Positions 19,837-28,022 of a stretch of 64,000 bases of DNA are shown piece by piece. The translations under genes were made by a program, and so were the position numbers. Positions within the stretch are counted from its first letter, which is position 1. Every line of letters starts with the position of its first letter. The notes below the pieces were generated by a model. The model was not told where the DNA came from and made no database searches. It was given only the letters and a program-made list of their open reading frames with translations. The DNA comes from Pseudomonadota bacterium (GTDB lineage: Bacteria; Pseudomonadota; Alphaproteobacteria; Acetobacterales; Acetobacteraceae), in contig JAJZVV010000012.1 in the NCBI GenBank assembly GCA_021845595.1, forward strand, positions 1-64,000. The letters run 5' to 3'.

Positions 19837-20488
19837 TGAACCGCGCCAGCGGTCCGGCGTGGAAGCGCCGGCGCAGCGCCTCTTCGTCGTAGTCCCGCGC
19901 GACCCAGTCCAGGAACCCGACGCGGCCCTCGCCGGTCTCGGCGTAGAGGCGGAAGAACGCATCCAGCACGCCCGTCGGCGAATGGCGAAGATGCAGATGG
20001 CGCCACGAGAGTTGCCGCGCCGCCGCGGCGCTGTCGGCGCCGTTGAGCAGCAGGAACAGCCCGGCGGCGAGCCCGGCGCGGTCGGCGCCGGACTTGCAAT
20101 GGATCAGCGCCGGCTCGTCCATGGTGCGGAAGATCGCCGCCAGACGCAGGATCCGGTCGCGATGCGGCGCGCCGCGGCTTTCGAACGGGGCATAGATATG
20201 CGTGAGCCCGAGGCGCACGGCCGCCGCTTCGGTGAGGAGGCTGCTGCCGGATTGGCGGCCGCGGTAAGGCCGCTCGCCGCGCAGGTTGATCACCGTGCGG
20301 ATGCCATAGCGGTGCACGAGCGCGGCCAGGCGCGCCGGCGTCGGGTGATTGGATCGGTAGAGCCGCCCGGGCACGACGGCGGCGAAATTATGCCAGCCCA
20401 GGCGGAGGAACGCGTGATCGACGAGCAGGCTGTCGAGCCAGGGACCGAGCGGCGGCGGCTTCGCCTCGCGCTCCGCGGCGTCGGTCAC
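19808..20488 (-). CDS. Dual-specificity/tyrosine-phosphatase-like protein
   Basis: 226 residues. The P-loop [10 protein letters not shown] (HCx5R) near residue 130 gives the catalytic Cys and Arg. Upstream, RTVINLRGE is the usual pre-motif of bacterial DSP/PTP-like enzymes. The GTG start at 20486-20488 overlaps the sdhB stop (GTGA), so it is translationally coupled to the SDH operon. Its substrate is unknown; phosphoprotein or phospholipid (PGP-phosphatase-like) substrates are both possible. It overlaps the end of the AmpG-like gene by 29 bp, tail to tail. Confidence 0.85.
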   Translation of the reverse strand: MTDAAEREAKPPPLGPWLDSLLVDHAFLRLGWHNFAAVVPGRLYRSNHPTPARLAALVHRYGIRTVINLRGERPYRGRQSGSSLLTEAAAVRLGLTHIYAPFESRGAPHRDRILRLAAIFRTMDEPALIHCKSGADRAGLAAGLFLLLNGADSAAAARQLSWRHLHLRHSPTGVLDAFFRLYAETGEGRVGFLDWVARDYDEEALRRRFHAGPLARFINDRLLARE

Positions 20489-21267
20489 ACCTGCCGCTCG
20501 ACCAGCTTCTTCTTGATCTCGGCGATGGCCTTTGCAGGGTTCAGCCCCTTCGGGCAGGTCTCGGTGCAATTCATGATGGTGTGGCAGCGGTAGAGCTTGA
20601 ACGGATCCTCGAGCGCGTCGAGCCGCTCGCCGGTGGTCTCGTCGCGCGAGTCGGCGATCCAGCGATAGGCGGCGAGCAGCACGGCGGGGCCGAGATAGCG
20701 GTCGCCGTTCCACCAGTAGCTCGGGCACGCGGTCGAGCAGCAGAAGCAGAGGATGCACTCCCACAGCCCGTCGAGCGCAGCGCGCTCCTCGCGGCTCTGG
20801 CGGCGCTCGGCGTCCGGCGGCGGCGGCGTGTCGGATTTCAGCCACGGCTCGATGGAGCGCAGCTGCGCGTAGGGCTGCGTCAGGTCCGGTACCAGATCCT
20901 TCACCACCGGCATGTGCGGTAATGGATTGATGGCGACGGCGTTCTTCACCTCGTCGATGGGCTTGAGGCAGGCGAGCGTGTTGGTGCCGTCGATGTTCAT
21001 CGCGCAGCTGCCGCAGATGCCCTCGCGGCAGGAGCGGCGGAAGGTCAGGGTCGAATCGGTTTCGTTCTTGATCTTGATCAGCGCATCGAGAACCATCGGC
21101 CCGCAGGTGTCGAGGTCGACCTCGTAGGTGTCGATGTGCGGCGTCTGCCCGTCATCGGGATCCCAGCGATAGACGCGGAATTCCTTGATCCGCTTGGCGC
21201 CTTGCGGGGCCTTGAACGTTTTGCCTTTGCCGATGCGGCTGTTGGCGGGGAGTGTGAACGTGGCCAT
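20485..21267 (-). CDS. sdhB: Succinate dehydrogenase iron-sulfur subunit
   Basis: 260 residues, normal length. It carries the [2Fe-2S] motif [16 protein letters not shown] near residue 80, then [16 protein letters not shown] and [17 protein letters not shown] for the [4Fe-4S] and [3Fe-4S] centres. It passes electrons from SdhA to quinone in complex II. It is separated from sdhA by the small glsB-like gene, which is an unusual order. Confidence 0.98.
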   Translation of the reverse strand: MATFTLPANSRIGKGKTFKAPQGAKRIKEFRVYRWDPDDGQTPHIDTYEVDLDTCGPMVLDALIKIKNETDSTLTFRRSCREGICGSCAMNIDGTNTLACLKPIDEVKNAVAINPLPHMPVVKDLVPDLTQPYAQLRSIEPWLKSDTPPPPDAERRQSREERAALDGLWECILCFCCSTACPSYWWNGDRYLGPAVLLAAYRWIADSRDETTGERLDALEDPFKLYRCHTIMNCTETCPKGLNPAKAIAEIKKKLVERQV

Positions 21268-21322
21268 GAATTCTTCCTGCTTGCTCAGGGGACCCGATGC
21301 GCGCGGCGGCGGCCTGCCGTGC

Positions 21323-21586
21323 TCATACCCGGCGCAGCACGCCGATGATCAGCAGCAGAATGACTGCGCCGATGGTGGCGCCGACGATCGCGCCGAACAG
21401 GCCACCGATGATGAAAATGCCGAGCGCGTGGAGAACGAAGCTGCCGATGAAGGCGCCGAGAATGCCGATGACGATGTCGCCGAACAGGCCGAAGCCGCGC
21501 CCCTGGACGATCAGCCCCGCAAGCCAGCCGGCGATGGCGCCGACGGCGAGGACGACGAGCAGGAACGGAAGCATGAGCAAGGCCAT
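21323..21586 (-). CDS. GlsB/YeaQ/YmgE family small membrane protein
   Basis: 87 residues, almost wholly hydrophobic. Three helices are visible: [20 protein letters not shown], a [20 protein letters not shown] glycine-zipper-like segment, and [20 protein letters not shown]. This is the transglycosylase-associated (GlsB/YeaQ) family, usually stress-induced and of unknown function. It lies 13 bp after sdhA and 55 bp before sdhB, on the same strand, so it is embedded in the SDH operon. Confidence 0.88.
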   Translation of the reverse strand: MALLMLPFLLVVLAVGAIAGWLAGLIVQGRGFGLFGDIVIGILGAFIGSFVLHALGIFIIGGLFGAIVGATIGAVILLLIIGVLRRV

Positions 21587-21599
21587 GCCGGGCGGTGGC

Positions 21600-23408
21600 T
21601 CAATAGACGCGCTTCTGGGGCGGGAACACGGAGACCTCGTTGGTCAGCGTGCGCATCTTCACGCCGCGATAATCGAGCCGCACGGCACCGTCCTCGCCGC
21701 ACCAGGCCAGCGTGTGCTTCATCCAGTTGGCATCGTCGCGGTTCGGGAAATCGTCATGCGCATGGGCGCCGCGGCTCTCATGGCGGGCCTCCGCGCCGGT
21801 GATGGTGGTGAGCGCATTGCCCATCAGGTTCTGCAGCTCGAGCGCCTCCATCAGATCGGAGTTCCAGATCAGGCTGTGGTCGCTGACGGCGATGTCGTCC
21901 AGCCCCTGCCAGACCTTGGCCATTTTCGCCACGCCGTCCTTGAGGCTCGCACTGGTGCGGAACACCGCCGCGTGGGACTGCATGGTGCGCTGCATGTCGA
22001 GGCGGAGATCGGCGACGCGGGTGCCACCCTTGGCGTGGCGGGTGCGATCGAACCGGTCCAGCGTGGTCTCGCCGGCGCGCGGTGCGAGCGGTGCCTGGCT
22101 GGCCCCGGGGCGCACCACCTCGGCCGCGCGCAGTGCCGCGGCGCGGCCGAACACGACGATGTCGAGCAGCGAGTTGGTGCCGAGCCGGTTGGCGCCGTGC
22201 ACCGAGACGCAGGCGGCCTCGCCGATCGCCATCAGCCCCGGAACCACGGCGTCCGGATCCTGGGCCGTCGGGCGCAGCACCTCGCCATGGATGTTCGTCG
22301 GCACCCCGCCCATGTTGTAGTGCACCGTGGGTAACACCGGGATCGGCGCCTTGGTGACGTCGACACCGGCGAACACTTTTGCCGTCTCGGAAATGCCGGG
22401 CAGGCGTTCGTGCAGCAGGTCGGCGCCGAGATGCTCGAGATGCAGCAGGATATGGTCCTTGTTCGGCCCGGTGCCGCGGCCCTCGTTGATTTCGATGGTC
22501 ATCGAGCGCGAGACGACATCGCGCGAGGCGAGATCCTTGGCGGTGGGCGCGTAGCGCTCCATGAAGCGCTCGCCCTCGCTGTTGGTGAGGTAGCCGCCCT
22601 CGCCGCGGGCGCCCTCGGTGATGAGGCAGCCGGCGGGGAAGATGCCGGTCGGGTGGAACTGCACGAACTCCATGTCCTGCAGCGGCAGCCCGGCGCGCAG
22701 CACCATGCCGCCGCCGTCGCCGGTGCAGGTGTGGGCGGAGGTGCAGGAGAGGAAGGCGCGGCCATAGCCACCGGTGGCGAGCACGACGGTCTGGGCGCGG
22801 AAACGATGGATCGAGCCATCCTCGAGGCCCCAGGCGATGACGCCCCGGCAAGCGCCTTCGTCCATGATCAGGTCGAGGGCGAAATACTCGACGAAGAATT
22901 CCACCTCGTGCTTGAGGCTTTGCTGGTAGAGCGTGTGCAGGATGGCGTGGCCGGTGCGGTCCGCGGCGGCGCAGGCGCGCAGCGCCGGGGTCTTGCCGAA
23001 TTCCTTCATGTGCCCGCCGAAGGGGCGCTGGTAGATGCGTCCGTCCTCGGTGCGGCTGAAGGGCACGCCGAAATGCTCGAGCTCGTGGACGGCCGGGATC
23101 GCCTCGCGGCACATATATTCGATCGCGTCCTGATCGCCGAGCCAGTCCGACCCCTTCACGGTGTCGTACATGTGCCAGCGCCAATCGTCCTCGCCCATGT
23201 TGCCGAGCGCGGCGCCGATGCCGCCCTGGGCCGCGACGGTATGGCTGCGAGTAGGGAAGACCTTGGTGATGCAGGCCGTCTTGAGTCCGGCCGCGCCCAT
23301 GCCGAGGGTCGCGCGCAGCCCGGCGCCGCCGGCGCCGACGACGACGACATCATAGGTGTGGTCGATGACGTTGTAGGCGCGGGAGGCGGGGAGGGTGATG
23401 GCGTTCAT
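21600..23408 (-). CDS. sdhA: Succinate dehydrogenase flavoprotein subunit
   Basis: 602 residues. The FAD-binding [16 protein letters not shown] is near residue 22, the covalent-FAD histidine lies in [16 protein letters not shown], and the active-site segment includes [21 protein letters not shown] and [19 protein letters not shown]. It oxidises succinate to fumarate. Full length and intact. It starts at an ATG (23406-23408) 57 bp after sdhD. Confidence 0.98.
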   Translation of the reverse strand: MNAITLPASRAYNVIDHTYDVVVVGAGGAGLRATLGMGAAGLKTACITKVFPTRSHTVAAQGGIGAALGNMGEDDWRWHMYDTVKGSDWLGDQDAIEYMCREAIPAVHELEHFGVPFSRTEDGRIYQRPFGGHMKEFGKTPALRACAAADRTGHAILHTLYQQSLKHEVEFFVEYFALDLIMDEGACRGVIAWGLEDGSIHRFRAQTVVLATGGYGRAFLSCTSAHTCTGDGGGMVLRAGLPLQDMEFVQFHPTGIFPAGCLITEGARGEGGYLTNSEGERFMERYAPTAKDLASRDVVSRSMTIEINEGRGTGPNKDHILLHLEHLGADLLHERLPGISETAKVFAGVDVTKAPIPVLPTVHYNMGGVPTNIHGEVLRPTAQDPDAVVPGLMAIGEAACVSVHGANRLGTNSLLDIVVFGRAAALRAAEVVRPGASQAPLAPRAGETTLDRFDRTRHAKGGTRVADLRLDMQRTMQSHAAVFRTSASLKDGVAKMAKVWQGLDDIAVSDHSLIWNSDLMEALELQNLMGNALTTITGAEARHESRGAHAHDDFPNRDDANWMKHTLAWCGEDGAVRLDYRGVKMRTLTNEVSVFPPQKRVY

Positions 23409-23465
23409 GATCCGTCCGTTGCAAGGCGGCAGTGAAGGGCAGGGCGGCCTCGCCCCGGGGTCCCC

Positions 23466-23867
23466 TCAGAGGGCGAGGCGGAGAACCGAGATCAGCGCCG
23501 CGAGCGCCAGCAGCATGACGACGGATTTCGTCGCCAGCAGCGCCGCAAGCCGCGACGGTTCGGTATGGATGTAGTCCTCGATCACGACCTGCAAGCCGAG
23601 CTGCATGTGATAGAAGGTCGCCAGCACCAGGCAGAGCAGCAGCACCGCGTTCACGGTGTGGCCGGCCCAGTGGGCCGCCGCCGCCTGGTCGGCCCCGGCG
23701 AGCGCGATGATCGAGCCGATGAACCAGAGCGAGAGCGGCACCAGCGCCAGCGCCGTCAGCCGCTGCGCCCACCAGTGCGCCACCCCGCTCCGCGCCGCCC
23801 CGAGCCCGCGCACCCGCCCGAGCGGCGAGCGCATGGTGCGGATCGGGTCCCCGTTCTTTGCAACCAT
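23466..23867 (-). CDS. sdhD: Succinate dehydrogenase membrane anchor SdhD
   Basis: 133 residues with three transmembrane helices (ALALVPLSLWFIGSIIALAG, AVLLLCLVLATFYHMQLGLQ, SVVMLLALAALISVL). FYHMQLGLQVVIEDYIH holds the conserved haem/quinone-site residues. GGAGAG lies six bases before the ATG at 23865-23867. It is 10 bp after sdhC. Confidence 0.95.
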   Translation of the reverse strand: MVAKNGDPIRTMRSPLGRVRGLGAARSGVAHWWAQRLTALALVPLSLWFIGSIIALAGADQAAAAHWAGHTVNAVLLLCLVLATFYHMQLGLQVVIEDYIHTEPSRLAALLATKSVVMLLALAALISVLRLAL

Positions 23868-23877
23868 GGCTCTCTCC

Positions 23878-24309
23878 TCACCAGGCGATCAGGCCGACGA
23901 GCCAGACCACCACGGTGAGCGCGCCGGTGCCAATGACCACCGCCCTGCCGGAGCGACGATACTCGCCCTTCTCGAAACCCAACCCGACATCCCAGGCCAG
24001 ATGGCGGATGCCGTTCAGCAGATGATAGATCAGCGCCACGGACCAGCCGAAGAGCAGCAGCAGGCCGAACGGCGAGCCGACGAAGCCGGCGACGCCGCGA
24101 TAGGCCGCCGGCGAACTCGCTGCTGCCACCAGCCAGGCGACCAGCAGCAGCGTGCCGGCCGCCAGCGCGATGCCGGTGGCGCGGTGCAGTACCGACAGCA
24201 CGGATGTGATCTGCGGCCGGTAGACCTGAAGATGAGGGGAGAGCGGGCGGCGCGTCACCGTTCCGTCGCTGCGCCGCTGCACCATCAACGCTTCGCGTGC
24301 GTCCTGCAT
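23878..24309 (-). CDS. sdhC: Succinate dehydrogenase cytochrome b556 subunit SdhC
   Basis: 143 residues. RPLSPHLQVYRPQITSVLSVLHRATG is the diagnostic SdhC N-terminus. HLLNGIRHLAWDVG holds the haem-ligand histidine. Three hydrophobic helices anchor the complex. The ATG at 24307-24309 is preferred over the one 12 bases upstream because GGGAG sits five bases before it. First gene of the operon, about 30 bases from a good promoter. Confidence 0.95.
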   Translation of the reverse strand: MQDAREALMVQRRSDGTVTRRPLSPHLQVYRPQITSVLSVLHRATGIALAAGTLLLVAWLVAAASSPAAYRGVAGFVGSPFGLLLLFGWSVALIYHLLNGIRHLAWDVGLGFEKGEYRRSGRAVVIGTGALTVVVWLVGLIAW

Positions 24310-24345
24310 CGAGGCTCCCATCTCCGTCGCGACCAATGCGCTGTT

Positions 24346-24374
24346 TGCATAGACCTCGCCCCGCGCAGGGTCAA
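24346..24374 (-). promoter_or_regulatory. Sigma-70-type promoter of the sdh operon
   Basis: On the minus strand TTGACC (24374-24369) is followed by exactly 17 bases and TATGCA (24351-24346). The -35 is one base from consensus and starts TTGAC, as in alphaproteobacterial housekeeping promoters. It would start an mRNA with roughly 30 bases of leader before sdhC. Confidence 0.5.
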
Positions 24375-24491
24375 CGCGCGCGCCGGTTCCGGGCGCAGCC
24401 CAGCGGCGCGCTCGACGCGGCTGCACAGGCGGCAAATCCACCTTATACTGGGGGGCTCGAAGAATGGGCGACGGGGCTCAGGAGGTTTGCC

Positions 24492-25706
24492 ATGGCATCG
24501 GCCGCGCGCGGGCAGGTGGCGCTGATCAATGCTGCCCATGGTCTGACGCATTACAGCCTGCTCATCCTGCCGACCGCGGTGTTGATGATGGTGACGCGCG
24601 GCGGCGCGTTCGGCACCGATTATGGCCGCATCGTCGCGCTCTCCACCGGCATGTTCGTGCTCTATGGCCTGTTTTCCCTGCCACAGGGCTGGCTCGCGGC
24701 CCGACTCGGACGCCGCACCCTGATGGCGGCTTTCTTCCTCGGCACCGGTACCTCGCTCGCCCTGACTGCGCTGGCGCCCACGCCGGCGCTGCTCGCCCTC
24801 ACCCTGGCTGCCGCCGGCCTGTTCGCCGCCATCTATCACCCGATCGGCACGGCGATGCTGGTCGAGGCCGCCGGGGAACGGCCGGGACGGGCGATCGGGG
24901 TCAATGGCGTCTTCGGCAATCTCGGCGTCGCGCTGGCCCCCGTTGTCACCGCTTTCCTCGCCCAGGGGTTCGGCTGGCGCGCCGCCTTCGCGGCCCCCGG
25001 CCTGTTCGCCATCGCGCTCGGCCTGCTCTGGCTGCGCGTGCCGGTCGCCGACACCGCCGCCGCCCACGCCGCGCGCCCGTTTCCGCCGATCCCGCGCCAT
25101 CTGGTGCGCCGCGCGGTCGTGGTGCTGCTGCTGATCGCCGCCGTCTCGGGCCTGGTGTTCAACGCCTTCACCATCCTGCTGCCGAAGCTGATGCAGGAGC
25201 GGCTCGGCGACGGGCTGCTGCCGCTGCTCGGTCTCTCCGCCTTCGGCGTGACGCTGTGCGGCGCGGTGACGCAGTTCTCGGTCGGGCGGCTGATCGACCG
25301 CACGACGCTGCGGCGGGTCTTTCTGCCGATGAGCGTCATGCTCGCGCCGGCGCTGTTCGGCCTCGCCTTTGCCCGTGGCTGGCTGGCGATCCTGCTCGCC
25401 GGCGTCGTCGCGGCGACGGTGTTCGGCCAGGTGACGGTGAACGAGACGATGACGGCGCGCTACATCTCGCCGGCGATGCGCACGCGGATGTATTCGGTGC
25501 GCTTCTTCGTCGGCTTCCTCGGCAGCGCCGCCGCCGCCCCGCTGGTCGGGATGCTGCACGATCGCACCGGTACGGTCGGGGCGGCCACGCTGGTGCTCGC
25601 TGCCTTCGCCGTGATCACCTTCGGCTGCGCCCTGTTCTTTCCTGATCGCCGCGAGGAGCTGGAGCCGCATCTCTGGGCAGAGTCCGTGCCGGCAGCGGCC
25701 GAATAG
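24492..25706 (+). CDS. MFS transporter
   Basis: 404 residues with 12 hydrophobic helices. Start LINAAHGLTHYSLLILPTAVLMM and the loop LPQGWLAARLGRRTLMA (MFS loop 2-3 motif) are visible, as is YHPIGTAMLVEAAGERPGRAIGVNG. The HGxTH start and YHPxGTAM segment resemble the fosmidomycin-resistance (Fsr)-like branch, but the substrate is unknown. AGGAGG lies seven bases before the ATG at 24492, an excellent site. A TATACT (24444-24449) is a possible -10. It is divergent from sdhC. Confidence 0.85.
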   Translation: MASAARGQVALINAAHGLTHYSLLILPTAVLMMVTRGGAFGTDYGRIVALSTGMFVLYGLFSLPQGWLAARLGRRTLMAAFFLGTGTSLALTALAPTPALLALTLAAAGLFAAIYHPIGTAMLVEAAGERPGRAIGVNGVFGNLGVALAPVVTAFLAQGFGWRAAFAAPGLFAIALGLLWLRVPVADTAAAHAARPFPPIPRHLVRRAVVVLLLIAAVSGLVFNAFTILLPKLMQERLGDGLLPLLGLSAFGVTLCGAVTQFSVGRLIDRTTLRRVFLPMSVMLAPALFGLAFARGWLAILLAGVVAATVFGQVTVNETMTARYISPAMRTRMYSVRFFVGFLGSAAAAPLVGMLHDRTGTVGAATLVLAAFAVITFGCALFFPDRREELEPHLWAESVPAAAE

Positions 25707-25743
25707 CCTTGGTTTTGCCTCGATAGGCCGTCATTCTCCGCCG

Positions 25744-26349
25744 ATGCTGCGCCGCACACTCCTCGCCCTCGCCCCCGCACTCCTGGCCCCCAGCCTGCCG
25801 CTTCGCGCGGCGCCGGCGACCGAGGCCGATGCGCCGGAGCTCGACCGCCTCGCCGCCTACCTCAACGCCGTCCACACGCTGCGCGCCCGCTTCGAGCAGA
25901 CCGCGGCGGACGGGTCCGTGAGCACCGGAACGGTCTGGCTCGAACGCCCGGGGCGCATGCGCTTCGAGTACGACCCGCCGAGCCCGCTGCTGCTGGTGGC
26001 CAACCATGGTGAGATCGTGTTCCGCGACGCCGAGCTGAAGCAGGTCAGCCGCATCCCGCTCGAGCGCACGCCGCTCTCCATTCTGCTCGGCGACACGATC
26101 ACCTTCTCCGGCCGGGTGACGGTCACCGACATCCAGCGCCAGCCCAACCAGATCCAGCTTTCGGTGGTGCAGACCTACAATCAGGGCGAGGGGCTGCTGG
26201 CCATCGTCTTCACCTTGGCGCCGCTTGGCCTGCAGCAATGGACCGTGGTCGACGCGCAGCACCGCATCACCCGTGTCAGCCTGTCGAACGTCGAGACGGG
26301 CGGGCGGTTCCAGGAGACCCTGTTCAATCTTCCTTCATCTGACGGATGA
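25744..26349 (+). CDS. lolA: LolA-family outer-membrane lipoprotein carrier
   Basis: 201 residues. A signal peptide (MLRRTLLALAPALLAPSLPL, cleavage near AAPA) precedes LNAVHTLRARFEQTAADG, GTVWLERPGRMRFEYDPPSPLLLVANG-type and FRDAELKQVSRIPL segments typical of alphaproteobacterial LolA. It shuttles lipoproteins through the periplasm to the outer membrane. It follows the MFS gene by 37 bp. Confidence 0.9.
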   Translation: MLRRTLLALAPALLAPSLPLRAAPATEADAPELDRLAAYLNAVHTLRARFEQTAADGSVSTGTVWLERPGRMRFEYDPPSPLLLVANHGEIVFRDAELKQVSRIPLERTPLSILLGDTITFSGRVTVTDIQRQPNQIQLSVVQTYNQGEGLLAIVFTLAPLGLQQWTVVDAQHRITRVSLSNVETGGRFQETLFNLPSSDG

Positions 26350-26376
26350 AGACTTTGCTCATAACGGTCTGACCCG

Positions 26377-27171
26377 ATGAAACCCCTGATCGGCATATCC
26401 TGCTGCAGCAAACCATTCGGCCAGTTCGGCACGCTCAACCACGCCGCCTCGGACACCTATGTCCGCGCCGTCGACGCGCTGGTCGGGGGTGTTCCCGTGC
26501 TGGTGCCGGCGAACGGCCACGCCGCCGACATCGCCACGCTGGTTGCGCGGCTCGACGGCCTGATCCTCACCGGCAGCCGCTCCAACGTGCAGCCAGCGCT
26601 GTATGACGGCGCGCCGCATCCCGAGGGCACGCCCGAAGATCCACAGCGCGACGCCGTCACCCTGCCGCTGATCCGCGCCGCGCTCGAGGCCGGCCTGCCG
26701 GTGCTGGCGATCTGCCGCGGCTTGCAGGAGCTGAACGTCGCCCTCGGCGGCACGCTGCATCAGCGCCTGCAGGATCTGCCGGGGCGGCTCGATCATTCCA
26801 CACCGCTGATGAAGCTCGCCCGTCTGCGCATCGCCAAGGCCCACAGCGTGCGGCTCCATCCGGGCTCCTCGCTGCACCGGCTGTTCGGCTGCGAGGCGAT
26901 CGCGGTGAACTCGCTGCACAACCAGGGCATCGACCGCCCCGGCGCCGGCCTGGTCGTCGAGGGCGAGGCGCCGGACGGCACCATCGAGGCGGTGAGGGTC
27001 CAGCGCACGCCGCGCGGCGCCCCGGCCGGATTCGCGCTCGGCGTGCAGTGGCATCCCGAATACGATTTCGAGACGGACGCCCATTCCCGGCGCCTCTTCA
27101 CCGCCTTCGCCGACGCCGTCGCCGGACGGGGCGCCGCCTTGGCTTCCATTGTCGGCGTCGCCGCGGATTAA
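26377..27171 (+). CDS. Gamma-glutamyl-GABA hydrolase-type class I amidotransferase
   Basis: 264 residues of the peptidase C26 family. Nucleophile Cys is in LAICRGLQELNVALGG near residue 115, and the catalytic His-x-Glu is in QWHPEYD near residue 228. VNSLHNQGIDRPG is the PuuD-type conserved block. It hydrolyses gamma-glutamyl amides; the true substrate here is not determined, as no puuABC genes are nearby. It starts 27 bp after lolA. Confidence 0.88.
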   Translation: MKPLIGISCCSKPFGQFGTLNHAASDTYVRAVDALVGGVPVLVPANGHAADIATLVARLDGLILTGSRSNVQPALYDGAPHPEGTPEDPQRDAVTLPLIRAALEAGLPVLAICRGLQELNVALGGTLHQRLQDLPGRLDHSTPLMKLARLRIAKAHSVRLHPGSSLHRLFGCEAIAVNSLHNQGIDRPGAGLVVEGEAPDGTIEAVRVQRTPRGAPAGFALGVQWHPEYDFETDAHSRRLFTAFADAVAGRGAALASIVGVAAD

Positions 27172-27211
27172 CGAGACGAACGAGCGGTGTCCGCCCTGGA
27201 AAGACGCCGAG

Positions 27212-27961
27212 CTATACTTGGCTGGTCAGGGCAAGGCGGAAATGGCTGGCGAACAGGAGATCCAAGAGCGCCGCGACCGGATAGGCCGCAACGCGCCAAG
27301 TGCTGAGCCCGCCGGAAAACGAGCGCACAAATTGCGGATAAAGAATTAAGCGATAATAAAAAATAATAGCGACAAAAGGAATCAACGCTGTTATGAACCG
27401 TCGGATGGCATGGAGCAATATCTGGGGCGCGAATTTTCTTGCAATTTCGAAAGAAATTTGATCGGGATTCGCGGATATTTTATTTAAAAATGCATCGATC
27501 GTCCCATGCAGCAAGTCACCGAGTTTTTCTCGATTTATGGCGCTAGAAAGCCCCTCACTTATGGCATGATATAGAACCAGCCGAAGATGTTGCCGCGGCC
27601 CTAGTCTCGCCACCAGCCAGAATCGCACGTGGGGGACCATGAGTCGTGATCCCCGCGCGAGGCTTTCTATTGCCCATACCAGAGCCGCCAGGACGAGGAG
27701 GCCGATCAAGACACGCACGGTCTCCGGCGAACCCAGAAGATTCCCGAAAAGATCGATGCCGATCATCGCGGCGAGCACAAGGCCCGCCGGCCATACAGCG
27801 CCGACGATGCGATCGAGGATGATTACATCCGTGAGCGCCAGCGCGACCTTCAGACCCACCTCCTGCCCCTCGAGGATCACGTGCAGAGCGGGGTTCTTGA
27901 ATCTGTGGGCCGCGAAGAAGCCAGCGAGGTAGCCAAGATTGCGCCCAAAAAACGACATCAT
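27212..27961 (-). CDS. Unknown membrane protein, AT-rich, divergent from the GTPase
   Basis: 249 residues. Hydrophobic segments occur at VALALTDVIILDRIVGAVWPAGLVLAAMIG, VLIGLLVLAALVWAIE and FITALIPFVAIIFYYRLILYP, with a soluble amphipathic stretch between. The reading frame is intact over a region (27340-27560) much richer in A+T than the rest of the window, which points to horizontal acquisition. AAGGAG precedes ATG-ATG at 27956-27961. I recognise no family. It sits 61 bp from, and divergent to, the GTPase-DUF697 gene, suggesting shared regulation or function. Confidence 0.6.
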   Translation of the reverse strand: MMSFFGRNLGYLAGFFAAHRFKNPALHVILEGQEVGLKVALALTDVIILDRIVGAVWPAGLVLAAMIGIDLFGNLLGSPETVRVLIGLLVLAALVWAIESLARGSRLMVPHVRFWLVARLGPRQHLRLVLYHAISEGLSSAINREKLGDLLHGTIDAFLNKISANPDQISFEIARKFAPQILLHAIRRFITALIPFVAIIFYYRLILYPQFVRSFSGGLSTWRVAAYPVAALLDLLFASHFRLALTSQV

Positions 27962-28022
27962 CGCGGGCTCCTTCGCGCACCAACCGGCTTGCGTACCGTC
28001 CGATGTAGGCTAGCATCTCCGA

